In this document: positions 46,634 to 55,232 of the stretch, one piece after another
Position numbering within the stretch: the first letter of the stretch is position 1
How the letters are laid out: the number at the start of each line of letters is the position of its first letter
Source: Ancylomarina euxina
Lineage (GTDB): Bacteria > Bacteroidota > Bacteroidia > Bacteroidales > Marinifilaceae
Direction: 5' to 3'
DNA: 64,000 bases
NCBI RefSeq assembly: GCF_003863355.1
Contig: NZ_QQWG01000016.1
Location: forward strand, 1 to 64,000
The notes under the pieces: model-generated
What the model was told of the DNA's origin: nothing
What the model saw: the letters and a program-made list of their open reading frames with translations, nothing else
Databases searched by the model: none
Program-made: the position numbers and the translations under genes

Positions 46634-46668
46634 TAAAAAAAGCTCCAATCTTTCGATTGAAGCTTTCT
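46634..46668 (-). terminator. Stranded minus-strand terminator next to the tRNA-Leu 3' fragment
   Basis: On the minus strand AAAGCTTCAATC and GATTGGAGCTTT pair and are followed by TTTTT. No minus-strand gene ends here now. It sits just beyond the tRNA 3'-end copy at 46672, as a tRNA operon terminator would. Confidence 0.7.
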
Positions 46669-46671
46669 TCC

Positions 46672-46688
46672 GTACCCGGAGCGGGACT
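46672..46688. repeat. 17-bp copy of the tRNA-Leu 3' end (presumed attL core)
   Basis: GTACCCGGAGCGGGACT is identical to 51682-51698, which is the 3' end of tRNA-Leu on the opposite strand. Flanks of the two copies differ on both sides. Confidence 0.8.
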
Positions 46689-46790
46689 ATGCATTTTTAT
46701 GCTAATTTTTGAAGTGCCAGTAAAAATGGTAGGTTTTATAGGGTGTTTGAAGTGCGTTTCATAAAAAAACACACTTGAAGTAACTTAAAC

Positions 46791-46818
46791 GTTCCCCAAA
46801 ACGTTCCCCATCGTTCCC
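46791..46818. repeat. GTTCCCC motif cluster, left end
   Basis: Three GTTCCC(C) motifs at 46791, 46803 and 46813 lie just before the integrase-like start. A similar pair lies at 51617 and 51629. Confidence 0.6.
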
Positions 46819-46855
46819 TTTTTTATATCTTTACTTCGTAACATAAACTATTTCG

Positions 46856-46897
46856 ATGAGCGTTAATTTCTTCCTTAAAGAAATACAACCTTCTTAA
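46856..46897 (+). pseudogene. 5' stub of a tyrosine recombinase (integrase) gene
   Basis: An ATG frame of 13 codons reads MSVNFFLKEIQPS and then stops. The opening closely resembles the start of Bacteroidetes phage-type integrases (MSVNFFLKE, MKINFFL...). It lies where such a gene would be, just inside the presumed attL and after GTTCCCC motifs. The remainder of the gene is absent; DsbA-like sequence follows in another frame. Confidence 0.5.
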
Positions 46898-47337
46898 TTA
46901 TATCAGATCCTAATTGTACAGCTTGTAGAGAAACATATAATGATATTAAAAAGATTGTAGATAATAATAAGGATGAAATGCAAATTGGGTACTCTTATTT
47001 TTCTGATAACATTAGTTTGTTAGGTTTGGTTCAAGAGGCTGCAAGTAGACAAGATCGGTTTTGGGAATGCCATCAATTGATTATGGAAAATCCAATTTCT
47101 AGTGATACAACTTATTATTATAATCTTCTTTCTCAAACAGGTATTGACTTAGACATATTAAAAAAAGATATGAATAGCCCAGACCTTGAAAAAGATATTA
47201 AAGAAAATTTCAAAAAAATCTCTCAAAGGAGTATTTATGGAACTCCAACATTTATAATGAATAACAAAATAATTACAAAAGAAGTTAGTTTAACGGGTTT
47301 AGATTATTTGATTAAAGAAGCAATCAAAAATCAATAA
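46879..47337 (+). pseudogene. DsbA/thioredoxin-like gene lacking its 5' end
   Basis: The frame is open from 46879 and includes FLIISDPNCTACRETYNDIK, with an active-site CxxC encoded at 46915-46926. WECHQLIMENP, ISQRSIYGTPTFIMNNK (cis-Pro loop) and a C-terminal helix follow, all typical of DsbA-like thiol oxidoreductases. The only ATG (46978) lies after the CxxC, so a protein from it would lack the active site. The signal peptide region is missing and is replaced by the integrase-like stub. It is therefore called a broken gene; a rare start codon upstream cannot be excluded. Confidence 0.65.
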
Positions 47338-47379
47338 TCTTATAGTAATAAGATTTCACTATCATATAATATTAAATAC

Positions 47380-49794
47380 GTGAAAAATACCATTGTTTGT
47401 TTATTTAGCCTTTCAATTTTTAAGTGTCTAAGATTTATACTAATTGCATTATTAATTTTATCTTTTAATAACCTTAGCCATGCACAAAGTCACAATGTTT
47501 ACGGCATTATCAAAGAAAAGGAAACAGGAGAAGTTATTCCTTATGCAACCGTTTTTATAAAAGGAACCCAAAATGGTTGTGTTTCTAATGCATATGGCTT
47601 TTACTCTTTAAGACTACCTTCTACAAATTGTAAACTGGTTTGTTCATTTGTTGGTTTTAAAAATTTCGAGAAAGATATTAATTCTCATGAAAATTTGAAT
47701 TTTGACATATTTCTTGTAGTTAAGCAGACCGAGATCAATGAGGTAAAGGTGGTTGCCGAGAGTCAAGTGAATAATATTCTGACTTCTCTACCAGGGCAAC
47801 AATCGCTCCAAACAAACTATGTGAAATCGATGCCTTCGTTAGCTGGTGAATCTGATGTTCTGAAAAGTATCCAACTTTTACCAGGAGTACAGTCAGCCAA
47901 TGAAGGTTCTACAAATTTGCATGTTAGAGGAGGTAACTTTGATCAAAATTTATTTCTTCTAGACGAAGCACCAGTCTATAATCCATCACACGCACTTGGT
48001 TTTTTCTCTGTATTTAATACGGATGCTATTAGGAATATTGATTTTTATAAATCAATATTTCCAGCTAAATATGGTGGACGTCTATCTTCTGTTATCGATA
48101 TTAAAATGAAAGAAGGTAATAGTCAAACTTTAAGCGGAAGTGGAAGTTTAGGTATTGCAGCAGCTAAAGTATGTCTCGAAGGTCCTGTTCTAAAGGGCAA
48201 AGGATCCTTCTTAATTTCGGGACGGTATAGTTACCTAGGAGCATTGGTTAATGCTTTTTCTGACTCGGGTATATTTGGAGCCTCTGATCCTAATATCAAA
48301 AATGGCTCATTGAGTGATAACGACATCAATTTCTATGACTACAATTTAAAAATGAACTATAATTTAAATACAAAAAATAGATTGTATTGGTCGCTTTATT
48401 CAGGTTCAGATCATTTTTATAGTGGCGCAATTAATTCTGAAAATCAGATGGATTGGGGAAATCGAACATCAACACTAAGGTGGAACCATATTTATAACAC
48501 AAAATTATTTTCCAATACATCACTAATTTATAGTAAGTACAATTATGAATATGTGTTGCTTGAAAATAGCTTGAATTTTACATGGAGCTCGTCTATTAAT
48601 CAGCTAGGACTAAAATCTGATTACGATTATATATTAAACTCTAAACATCGTTTAAATTTTGGTTTGGAGATTAATCGCCATATTTATCATCCAGGGAAGA
48701 TTGAACCAAGGAATAGCTTGTCAAATACTAAAAGTCTTGAGCTTCAAAAAAGGAATACCGCAGATTACTCAATCTATCTTGAAGACAAACTAAAAATAAC
48801 CGATAAATTTTTATTGAATGCTGGCTTAAGATATACTTTATTTACTAATCTGGGAAAGGCGGATATTAATACTTATAATCCAGGCACCGATAAAGTCATA
48901 TCCGTTAAAAATTATAAAGCAGGTGAGATTATAAACACGTATTCAGGTATCGAGCCAAGAGTAGCTGTTGATTATTTATTAAATGACAAAACTTCTATAA
49001 AATTCTCTTACAATAAGACCAAACAATATGTGCATTTGATATCAAATTCGTCGGCAGGTCTTCCTACCGATGTTTGGTTGCCATCGAGTAAAAACCTGAA
49101 ACCTCAAACTTCAGAACAATATTCCTTTGGCATTTACAAAAAGATCTGGGGTAAGCAATTAGAGGTTTCTGCTGAGGTGTATTATAAGAATATTCGTGAT
49201 GTTGTTGACTATAAGGATAATGCGAATCTTTTTGTAAATGAACATATCGAAACACAGTTGTTAAGAGGAAAAGCGAAGGCTAAGGGTTTTGAATTTTATC
49301 TTAAAAAGAATTCTGGTAGGTTTCAAGGTTGGTTAAGTTACACACTGGCTGATGTGAAACAAAAAGTAATGGGAGTTAGTAATAGTGAATGGTATAATGC
49401 CAAATATAATGTGAGGCACAATCTAGCTTTAGTTGCATTATTCAATTTAGATGATAGATTTTCACTGTCTTCAAATTTTAAATTTAAGTCGGGAGGATAT
49501 GTAACAATTCCACAAGGATTTTATACTTATCAAGGCAGTTCATTCCCATATTATACTGAACGAAATGGTTTCAAACTTGATAATTTTCATCAACTTGATT
49601 TTTCTTTGTCATATAAGAGTCGAAAAAATAAAACTAGAAGGTTAAAAAGCGAATGGATATTAAGCGCATTCAATATCTATAGTAGAGCAAATATTTTTAG
49701 CTTTTATGCTACAGTTGACCGTGGAGAAGTGAAAGCTTTTAAGATGTACTTATACAGAATGGTCCCTTCTTTAACTTATAAAATCAAATTTTAA
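47380..49794 (+). CDS. TonB-dependent receptor with N-terminal carboxypeptidase-like domain
   Basis: The 804-residue protein has a signal peptide (to about residue 36) and a CarboxypepD_reg-like domain (about 38-125: VYGIIKEKETGEVIPYATVF, then GFYSLRLPS). A plug domain follows (about 145-240: SDVLKSIQLLPGVQSANEGS, then LHVRGGNFDQNLFLLDEAPV), and then a long beta-barrel ending in KIKF. It would import a ligand across the outer membrane using TonB. The GTG at 47380 starts the signal peptide. The DUF4249 lipoprotein gene follows after 11 bases, a common pairing. It lies inside the tRNA-bracketed segment. Confidence 0.9.
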   Translation: MKNTIVCLFSLSIFKCLRFILIALLILSFNNLSHAQSHNVYGIIKEKETGEVIPYATVFIKGTQNGCVSNAYGFYSLRLPSTNCKLVCSFVGFKNFEKDINSHENLNFDIFLVVKQTEINEVKVVAESQVNNILTSLPGQQSLQTNYVKSMPSLAGESDVLKSIQLLPGVQSANEGSTNLHVRGGNFDQNLFLLDEAPVYNPSHALGFFSVFNTDAIRNIDFYKSIFPAKYGGRLSSVIDIKMKEGNSQTLSGSGSLGIAAAKVCLEGPVLKGKGSFLISGRYSYLGALVNAFSDSGIFGASDPNIKNGSLSDNDINFYDYNLKMNYNLNTKNRLYWSLYSGSDHFYSGAINSENQMDWGNRTSTLRWNHIYNTKLFSNTSLIYSKYNYEYVLLENSLNFTWSSSINQLGLKSDYDYILNSKHRLNFGLEINRHIYHPGKIEPRNSLSNTKSLELQKRNTADYSIYLEDKLKITDKFLLNAGLRYTLFTNLGKADINTYNPGTDKVISVKNYKAGEIINTYSGIEPRVAVDYLLNDKTSIKFSYNKTKQYVHLISNSSAGLPTDVWLPSSKNLKPQTSEQYSFGIYKKIWGKQLEVSAEVYYKNIRDVVDYKDNANLFVNEHIETQLLRGKAKAKGFEFYLKKNSGRFQGWLSYTLADVKQKVMGVSNSEWYNAKYNVRHNLALVALFNLDDRFSLSSNFKFKSGGYVTIPQGFYTYQGSSFPYYTERNGFKLDNFHQLDFSLSYKSRKNKTRRLKSEWILSAFNIYSRANIFSFYATVDRGEVKAFKMYLYRMVPSLTYKIKF

Positions 49795-49805
49795 TCATTG
49801 TTCTT

Positions 49806-50834
49806 ATGTATAGATATGTATTGATTTGTGTTCTTTTTACAAGTTTATTTTCGTGTAAAGAAGAATACCCTTTAAACTTAGAAAAGAATGATCCAATTTT
49901 AGTTGTTGATGCTAGCGTGAATAATTCAAAAGGACCACATTTTGTTCGATTGTCTAAAAGTTATTCTAAAATTGAAAATGGCAATTTTAAGGGGGGAAGT
50001 TCTGAAGATTCTGTAGACGAACCTGTTGATGATGCTTTAGTAATTGTAAAAGATAATAATGGTGTTGTTGACACATTAAAAAAACTCGATAATACTTTTT
50101 TCAATAGCTATAAAGATACTGAGTTTGGAAAAAAATATTATTATACAATTGAGCAAACTAATGGCAGTGTCGATACTGTTTTTATATTTCCTGATTCATA
50201 TGATTTGAATAAAAATTCAATATACCAAACTAGTAAGATTGAAGGCTTACCAGGAAATACCTACACGATTCAGATAAAATGGAAGGATAAGACTTATAAG
50301 GCTGAAGAAAAAATGCCTCCATGTTTAGTTATTGATTCAACATCATATAGATATGAAAAAGGCTTACCTGGTAAAGATGGACATTATGTTCCTTTGTTGT
50401 ATTTTAAGAACCCTTCAGATATTCATCAATATTACCTTTCTAATATAGATTCTAGAAATGATTTGATGAATTTGTTCCACTTAACTCAGTGGTATTATTC
50501 CGTTTTTGATACGGAATATTTTAATGAGTATGTTAATGGTGTTTTTTTAGAAGATGGCTACCCGAAAGATTGGTGGTCGGATAATTATGATCCTCGTTAT
50601 GAGTTTAAGGATGGGAAATATACTGGCTTTTTCGATGTTAAGATTTCGTCTCTCTCTGAGAATGCTTACAACTATTATAAACAGCTTTCTGAATCTCTGG
50701 GACAGGATGGAGGAGCCTATAAGCCTGCTCCAGCTTCGGCACCAGGGAATATAAATAATGGAGCTTTAGGCTATTTTAAAGTTTCAGCAGATACACCATT
50801 AACCATTCAGATAGATAATTATGCCCCATATTAG
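49806..50834 (+). CDS. DUF4249 lipoprotein
   Basis: The 342-residue protein has a lipoprotein signal (TSLFSCKEEYP). A DUF4249 body follows with an opening strand (DPILVVDASVNNSKGPHFV), IEGLPGNTYTIQIKWKDKTY, PGNINNGALGYFKVSA and other beta-sandwich features. DUF4249 proteins are regularly encoded next to TonB receptors and are thought to form the outer part of the same uptake complex, by analogy with SusD. The ligand is unknown. It is translationally close to the receptor gene (11-base gap). Confidence 0.88.
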   Translation: MYRYVLICVLFTSLFSCKEEYPLNLEKNDPILVVDASVNNSKGPHFVRLSKSYSKIENGNFKGGSSEDSVDEPVDDALVIVKDNNGVVDTLKKLDNTFFNSYKDTEFGKKYYYTIEQTNGSVDTVFIFPDSYDLNKNSIYQTSKIEGLPGNTYTIQIKWKDKTYKAEEKMPPCLVIDSTSYRYEKGLPGKDGHYVPLLYFKNPSDIHQYYLSNIDSRNDLMNLFHLTQWYYSVFDTEYFNEYVNGVFLEDGYPKDWWSDNYDPRYEFKDGKYTGFFDVKISSLSENAYNYYKQLSESLGQDGGAYKPAPASAPGNINNGALGYFKVSADTPLTIQIDNYAPY

Positions 50835-50957
50835 TTAAATAATATTTTCAGCCTGTTAATCTTAAGTTTTTTTTAACTTAAGATCTGTTGGGGGCACATG
50901 TAATCCTCGTAAGTTTCTTACGGGGATTCGTTTTTATAGTTAAAAAATAATTGAGTA

Positions 50958-51107
50958 CAGAAAGACCGATTGAGTAGGATAAGTGATCGGGATAGAATCG
51001 AGATACGATCGGGATAAATATCTCTTAAGTACCCTTTACAATAGCTCCATTATTAGATTTTATTCCCTGTATTGGCTTATCCCCTTGTGAAATGGGTATT
51101 TTCATTA
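50958..51107. repeat. Degenerate repeat unit A
   Basis: The unit begins CAGAAAGACCGATTGAGTAG, contains GATCGGGATA motifs, TTTTATTCCCTGTATT and AATGGGTATTTTCATTAA. It aligns with units B (51214) and C (51379). Confidence 0.7.
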
Positions 51108-51138
51108 ATTTTTAGTTCATCTTTCTTTTAATTTGCGG

Positions 51139-51162
51139 CCTAACACAAAAGAAAAATGCCGC
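51139..51162. repeat. Inverted repeat between units A and B
   Basis: TGCGGC and GCCGCA at the ends of a stretch of about 30 bases could form a hairpin with a large loop (approximately 51134-51163). The role is unknown. Confidence 0.35.
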
Positions 51163-51213
51163 AACTCATTGTGAATTATAGCATTTCAAAGAAAACCAAT
51201 TAATTATACTAGT

Positions 51214-51360
51214 AATCGGTATTGGATCGAGATAGAAGCGGGATATGATCTAGATACGAACTGGATAAATACCCCTTAATACCCCCTTTGTAATAGCTCG
51301 AATATTCCGTTTTATTCCCTGTATTGCTTATTTTCCTAGTAAAATGGGTGTTTTCATTAA
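51214..51360. repeat. Degenerate repeat unit B
   Basis: It shares GGATCGAGATAGAAGCGGGA, ATAAATACCCCTTAA, TTTTATTCCCTGTATT and AAATGGGTGTTTTCATTAA with units A and C. Confidence 0.7.
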
Positions 51361-51378
51361 ATTGATTTGCCTTGCTAT

Positions 51379-51512
51379 CAGAAAGATCGATTATGTAGGA
51401 TAAATAATCGATATAGAAGCGGGATAGGTGATCGAGTTAGAAACTAGATAAATACCCCTTAAAAACCCTTTATTTAGATCTACTATTCTGTTTTGTGTCT
51501 TGTATTAACTTG
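51379..51512. repeat. Degenerate repeat unit C
   Basis: It begins CAGAAAGATCGATTATGTAG, contains ATAGAAGCGGGATA and AGATAAATACCCCTTAA, and ends TTTTGTGTCTTGTATT. It is the most diverged copy. Confidence 0.65.
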
Positions 51513-51614
51513 GTAGAGGTTGCAAGCTTCATGAAAAAGTTTCTTTAAAAGATGAAAAAGAATGCTTTTTGAGATTAACCAGTAACGAAAGATTGGAATT
51601 TAAATAATGTTCTA

Positions 51615-51635
51615 GCGTTCCCCATTCCGTTCCCC
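51615..51635. repeat. GTTCCCC motif pair, right end
   Basis: GCGTTCCCC and CGTTCCCC are separated by four bases. They mirror the cluster near 46791 at the other end of the segment. Confidence 0.6.
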
Positions 51636-51643
51636 TGAAAAGA

Positions 51644-51681
51644 CAAAAGCCTCATAAACATTGCTGTTTATGAGGCTTTTT
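51644..51681 (-). terminator. Terminator of the tRNA-Gly/tRNA-Leu operon
   Basis: AAAAGCCTCATAAACA and TGTTTATGAGGCTTTT form a 16-bp perfect stem with a four-base loop. It begins directly after the tRNA-Leu 3' end. Confidence 0.92.
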
Positions 51682-51698
51682 GTACCCGGAGCGGGACT
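51682..51698. repeat. 17-bp repeat within the tRNA-Leu 3' end (presumed attR core)
   Basis: It is identical to 46672-46688. The copies are 5,010 bases apart in direct orientation. Confidence 0.8.
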
Positions 51699-51766
51699 TG
51701 AACCCGCACGGCCGTGAAGCCACTGGATTTTAAGTCCAGCGTGTCTACCAATTCCACCATCCGGGC
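51683..51766 (-). tRNA. tRNA-Leu (anticodon UAA)
   Basis: The 84-base gene begins GCCCGGATGG and ends TCCGGGTA. The acceptor stem pairs with one G-U, and the anticodon arm is CTGGA-CTTAAAA-TCCAG with anticodon TAA. A long variable arm (TGGCTTCACGGCCG type) is typical of leucine tRNA. The T arm GTGCGGGTTCAAGTCCCGC overlaps the 17-bp direct repeat. CCA is not encoded. Confidence 0.95.
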
Positions 51767-51781
51767 ATCCTTAACGGATTG

Positions 51782-51854
51782 AGCGAGAAACGAGACTCGA
51801 ACTCGCGACCCCAACCTTGGCAAGGTTGTGCTCTACCAACTGAGCTATTCTCGC
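51782..51854 (-). tRNA. tRNA-Gly (anticodon GCC)
   Basis: The 73-base gene begins GCGAGAATAGCTCAGTTGGT and ends with the matching TTCTCGC and discriminator T. The anticodon arm is CAACC-TTGCCAA-GGTTG with anticodon GCC, and the T arm contains GAGTTCGAGTCTC. It precedes tRNA-Leu by 15 bases on the same strand. Confidence 0.96.
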
Positions 51855-51925
51855 ATAATGCTTTTTTGCTCCCTTCTAGTGAATCAACAAGGCTTTGTAG
51901 CCGTTGTTTTTTCGTTTTGACGTTG

Positions 51926-51933
51926 CAAATATA
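51926..51933 (-). promoter_or_regulatory. -7 element TATATTTG of the tRNA operon
   Basis: Minus-strand TATATTTG, followed by CAACG, lies about 70 bases upstream of tRNA-Gly. Confidence 0.6.
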
Positions 51934-52061
51934 TGCGCTTTTTTTGATTCTGCAAAAGAAAAAATGAAAATAGCTTCTTTTTTTTCACTTTCGCGGAATG
52001 CTAATAAAACCGCAGGGTTCGTGACTTGCTGAAAGTCAGAGAATCACTATTGAAATGAGTA

Positions 52062-52105
52062 GGCTGAAAAAAAAATATTTTTTTTTGAAAAACTTTTTCT
52101 CAGCC
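52062..52105. terminator. AT-rich hairpin downstream of mutS
   Basis: GGCTGA and TCAGCC bracket long A and T runs able to pair with each other. It is probably the mutS terminator. Confidence 0.6.
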
Positions 52106-52124
52106 CAATCAAATCCTTGAAAGA

Positions 52125-54779
52125 TTACAATCCTGATATCTTTTTTATCTCGCTAAGCTTATTTAAAGCTTCCAATGGCGTCAGATTATTGAGGTCCATG
52201 CCACGAATTTCATCACGAATTTGTTGTAGAACGGGATCGTCCATCTGAAAAAAGCTCATTTGGAAACCCTCGCGCTGTTGAGCAATTTCACCAACGGGTT
52301 TGGCCAAAGCTTCACCATTTTTGTTTCCCTCTAGCTGCAGCAGGATATCGTCGGCACGTTTAACTACCGATTTGGGCATGCCAGCCATTCGGGCTACATG
52401 AATCCCGAAACTGTGATTGGAGCCGCCAGGAACCAATTTACGTAGGAAAATCACCTTATTATTGACCTCCTTAACCGATACATTGAAATTTTTCACTCTA
52501 TTGAAAGAATGCTCCATTTCATTTAGTTCGTGATAATGGGTGGCAAAAAGTGTTTTGCCCTTAAACTTCGGATGTTCATGAATGTACTCCACAATTGACC
52601 AGGCAATGGAAATGCCATCGTAGGTACTCGTGCCTCGTCCTAACTCGTCTAACAGAATCAGAGAGCGAGACGAGAGATTGTTCAGAATACTGGCTGCCTC
52701 GTTCATTTCTACCATAAAGGTCGATTCGCCCAATGAGATATTATCGGACGCTCCCACACGTGTGAAAATTTTATCCACATAACCGATTTTAGCCTCTTCA
52801 GCTGGTACGAAACTACCCATCTGAGCCATGAGCACAATAAGAGCCGTTTGACGCAGTAGGGCGGATTTCCCAGCCATATTGGGCCCCGTAATGATGATGA
52901 CCTGTTGCTTGTCATTATCCAGATACACATCGTTGGCAATATAGCTTTCTCCAAGTGGAAGCTGTTTTTCAATCACAGGATGTCGTCCCTGTTTGATATC
53001 AATCACCTGCGTGTCGTTTATTTCAGGACAATTGTAATGATTCTCCTTGGCCAGTTTGGCAAAAGAAAGTAAGCAATCCAGTCGGGCAATCATCGAGGCA
53101 TTCAGCTGAATGGAGCTGATGTAATCGGTGATGCTAATCACTAAATCGTTGTATAATCGAGTTTCAAGAGCCAGAATTTTTTCTTCAGCGCCTAAAATTT
53201 TCTCTTCGTAATCTTTTAGTTCCTGAGTGATGTAACGCTCAGCACTCACAAGGGTTTGCTTACGTATCCATTCCTCAGGCACTTTATCTTTATGGGTATT
53301 TCGAATTTCGATATAGTAACCAAACACATTATTAAAGCCAATTTTTAAGGACGGAATCCCCGTGCGTTGGCTTTCACGAACTTGCATCTGCAATAAATAA
53401 TCCTTACCCGAAAAAGCAATCTTTCTCAAATCATCAAGAACATCAGATATCCCATCGGCTATAACACCACCCTTGCTTACCATTGCCGGAGGATCGATCT
53501 TAATTTCATTCTCAATTTTCTCACGAATGCTTTGACATGGATTCAGCTGTTCTCCAATCTTAACCAGATTTTCGTTGCCAGATTGCAAACAGTTGGCCTG
53601 AATAGGTTCAATGGCAATAAGGGCATTCTTGAGCTGTACCACCTCACGAGGTGAGATTCGACCGACTGCCACTTTGGATATGATACGCTCTAAATCACCT
53701 ATCTGTTTAATTTCATCTTCTATTTCCCAGGATTTTTCTTCATTCGTATGGAAGTATTTTACTACATCCAAGCGGTTGTTAATGCGAGCAGGGTCTTTCA
53801 ATGGAAGGGAAATCCATCGTTTTAACAAACGCGATCCCATGGGTGAAAGGGTTTTATCCATCACTTGCGATAGGGTTTGAGCCCCTTCGTTGAGTGCGCC
53901 AAAAAGCTCCAGATTGCGAAGTGTAAACTTATCCAACCACACATAGCGATCTTCTTCAATTCGTGCAATTTGTGTGACGTGACCAGCCTGCGAATGCTTG
54001 GTGAAATCTAAATATTGTAGAATAGCTCCCGAGGCAATAATTCCATCCCTCAAGCTATGTACACCAAATCCTTTTAGGGAATTGGTTTCGAAATGTCGTA
54101 ATAATCGGTCTTTAGCAGCGGTTTCTGTAAACACCCAATCGTCCATGGTGAAGGTGTAGAACTTGCCACCAAATAATTCATGGAATAGTTTCTCTTTCCC
54201 TTTCTGATAAAGTACTTCCTTAGGTTGGAAATTGCCCATCAGTTTGTCGATATACTCAAAACTCCCTTCAGCGGTTAAGAATTCACCTGTTGACACATCA
54301 AGGAAGGCAATTCCTGCCGATTTCTTTTCGAGATGCACGCAGGCTAAGAAATTATTTTCTTTATGCTCGAGTATATTGTCGTTGTAGGATACTCCTGGTG
54401 TTACCAATTCCACAATGCCACGCTTGACAAGGGTTTTGGTCTTTTTTGGATCTTCCAGTTGCTCGCAAATAGCTACGCGCATACCCGCTCTTACCAATTT
54501 GGGTAGATAGGTATCAATAGCATGATGAGGGAATCCAGCCAGTTCAACATAGGAGGCAGAGCCATTGGCTCTTTTTGTTAGAGTAATTCCACATATCTCA
54601 GCTGTGCGAATGGCATCATCAGAGAAAGTTTCATAAAAATCGCCCACACGAAACAATAAGATGGCATCAGGATGCTTATCTTTTATGTCGTAATACTGTT
54701 TCATTAAAGGGGTCTCAACTGCTTTTCTTTGCTTTGCCAAGGAATGATATTTTAAGGCCTGTTTCTTTGCGAAATTCAT
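52125..54779 (-). CDS. mutS: DNA mismatch repair protein MutS
   Basis: The 884-residue protein recognises mismatches. The N-terminal mismatch-binding domain has [15 protein letters not shown] with the Phe-x-Glu contact. Connector, lever and clamp domains follow. The ATPase has Walker [19 protein letters not shown], the MutS signature [17 protein letters not shown], Walker [17 protein letters not shown] and the ATHYHEL switch. A GTG one codon earlier is also possible; ATG 54779 was chosen. No mutL is adjacent. Confidence 0.97.
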   Translation of the reverse strand: MNFAKKQALKYHSLAKQRKAVETPLMKQYYDIKDKHPDAILLFRVGDFYETFSDDAIRTAEICGITLTKRANGSASYVELAGFPHHAIDTYLPKLVRAGMRVAICEQLEDPKKTKTLVKRGIVELVTPGVSYNDNILEHKENNFLACVHLEKKSAGIAFLDVSTGEFLTAEGSFEYIDKLMGNFQPKEVLYQKGKEKLFHELFGGKFYTFTMDDWVFTETAAKDRLLRHFETNSLKGFGVHSLRDGIIASGAILQYLDFTKHSQAGHVTQIARIEEDRYVWLDKFTLRNLELFGALNEGAQTLSQVMDKTLSPMGSRLLKRWISLPLKDPARINNRLDVVKYFHTNEEKSWEIEDEIKQIGDLERIISKVAVGRISPREVVQLKNALIAIEPIQANCLQSGNENLVKIGEQLNPCQSIREKIENEIKIDPPAMVSKGGVIADGISDVLDDLRKIAFSGKDYLLQMQVRESQRTGIPSLKIGFNNVFGYYIEIRNTHKDKVPEEWIRKQTLVSAERYITQELKDYEEKILGAEEKILALETRLYNDLVISITDYISSIQLNASMIARLDCLLSFAKLAKENHYNCPEINDTQVIDIKQGRHPVIEKQLPLGESYIANDVYLDNDKQQVIIITGPNMAGKSALLRQTALIVLMAQMGSFVPAEEAKIGYVDKIFTRVGASDNISLGESTFMVEMNEAASILNNLSSRSLILLDELGRGTSTYDGISIAWSIVEYIHEHPKFKGKTLFATHYHELNEMEHSFNRVKNFNVSVKEVNNKVIFLRKLVPGGSNHSFGIHVARMAGMPKSVVKRADDILLQLEGNKNGEALAKPVGEIAQQREGFQMSFFQMDDPVLQQIRDEIRGMDLNNLTPLEALNKLSEIKKISGL

Positions 54780-55232
54780 CACAATTCAACTGGCTAATGA
54801 ACTGCTTCTATTAACTGTATGCTTGCCGACAATCTCCACTTTATTTGTTATAATCAACAGTTTGGGCGAATGTCAAATAATTTCTTTTTCGACCTGAAAA
54901 ATGAATCAGGGAAGGTAAAATAAATTTAGAACAAATATAAGCTTTGGCTGAGACTTATTAAAAAGAGCATGATGGTTTATTGATACAAAAAAGCTTTTAA
55001 TTTCTAATTCTTCGCGGAGAAGGCAGATGAAATGCAAAATTGCAAAGCTTTACTGGTAAAGTGAAATAAACTTTGTGTTATGGTGAAAAGCTTAGTGCTC
55101 TTTACGTGAATTTCGTTTTAAATAGATGATTATTTTGCAAAAAGTACCTCAATGTCTTTTTATATTGATCTTTTCTTGCAATATTTAATGATCAATAAAA
55201 ACCCCAAAACCCAATTTGAATTTCCTTATACT
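54780..55232. other. Divergent intergenic region, nothing recognised
   Basis: About 450 AT-rich bases between mutS and the saccharopine dehydrogenase-like gene. No clear promoter box, RNA or repeat was found. Confidence 0.45.

Noticed and set aside
46978-47337. 119-residue intact cytoplasmic protein from ATG 46978
   Set aside because: The same frame continues upstream and encodes the DsbA CxxC before this ATG. The short form would lack the active site, so a broken gene is more likely.
50958-51512. CRISPR array or tandem gene repeats
   Set aside because: Three long, diverged, irregularly spaced units without short conserved repeats; not CRISPR and not coding.
51779-51967. 62-codon plus-strand open frame
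   Set aside because: It is the antisense of tRNA-Gly and its upstream region.
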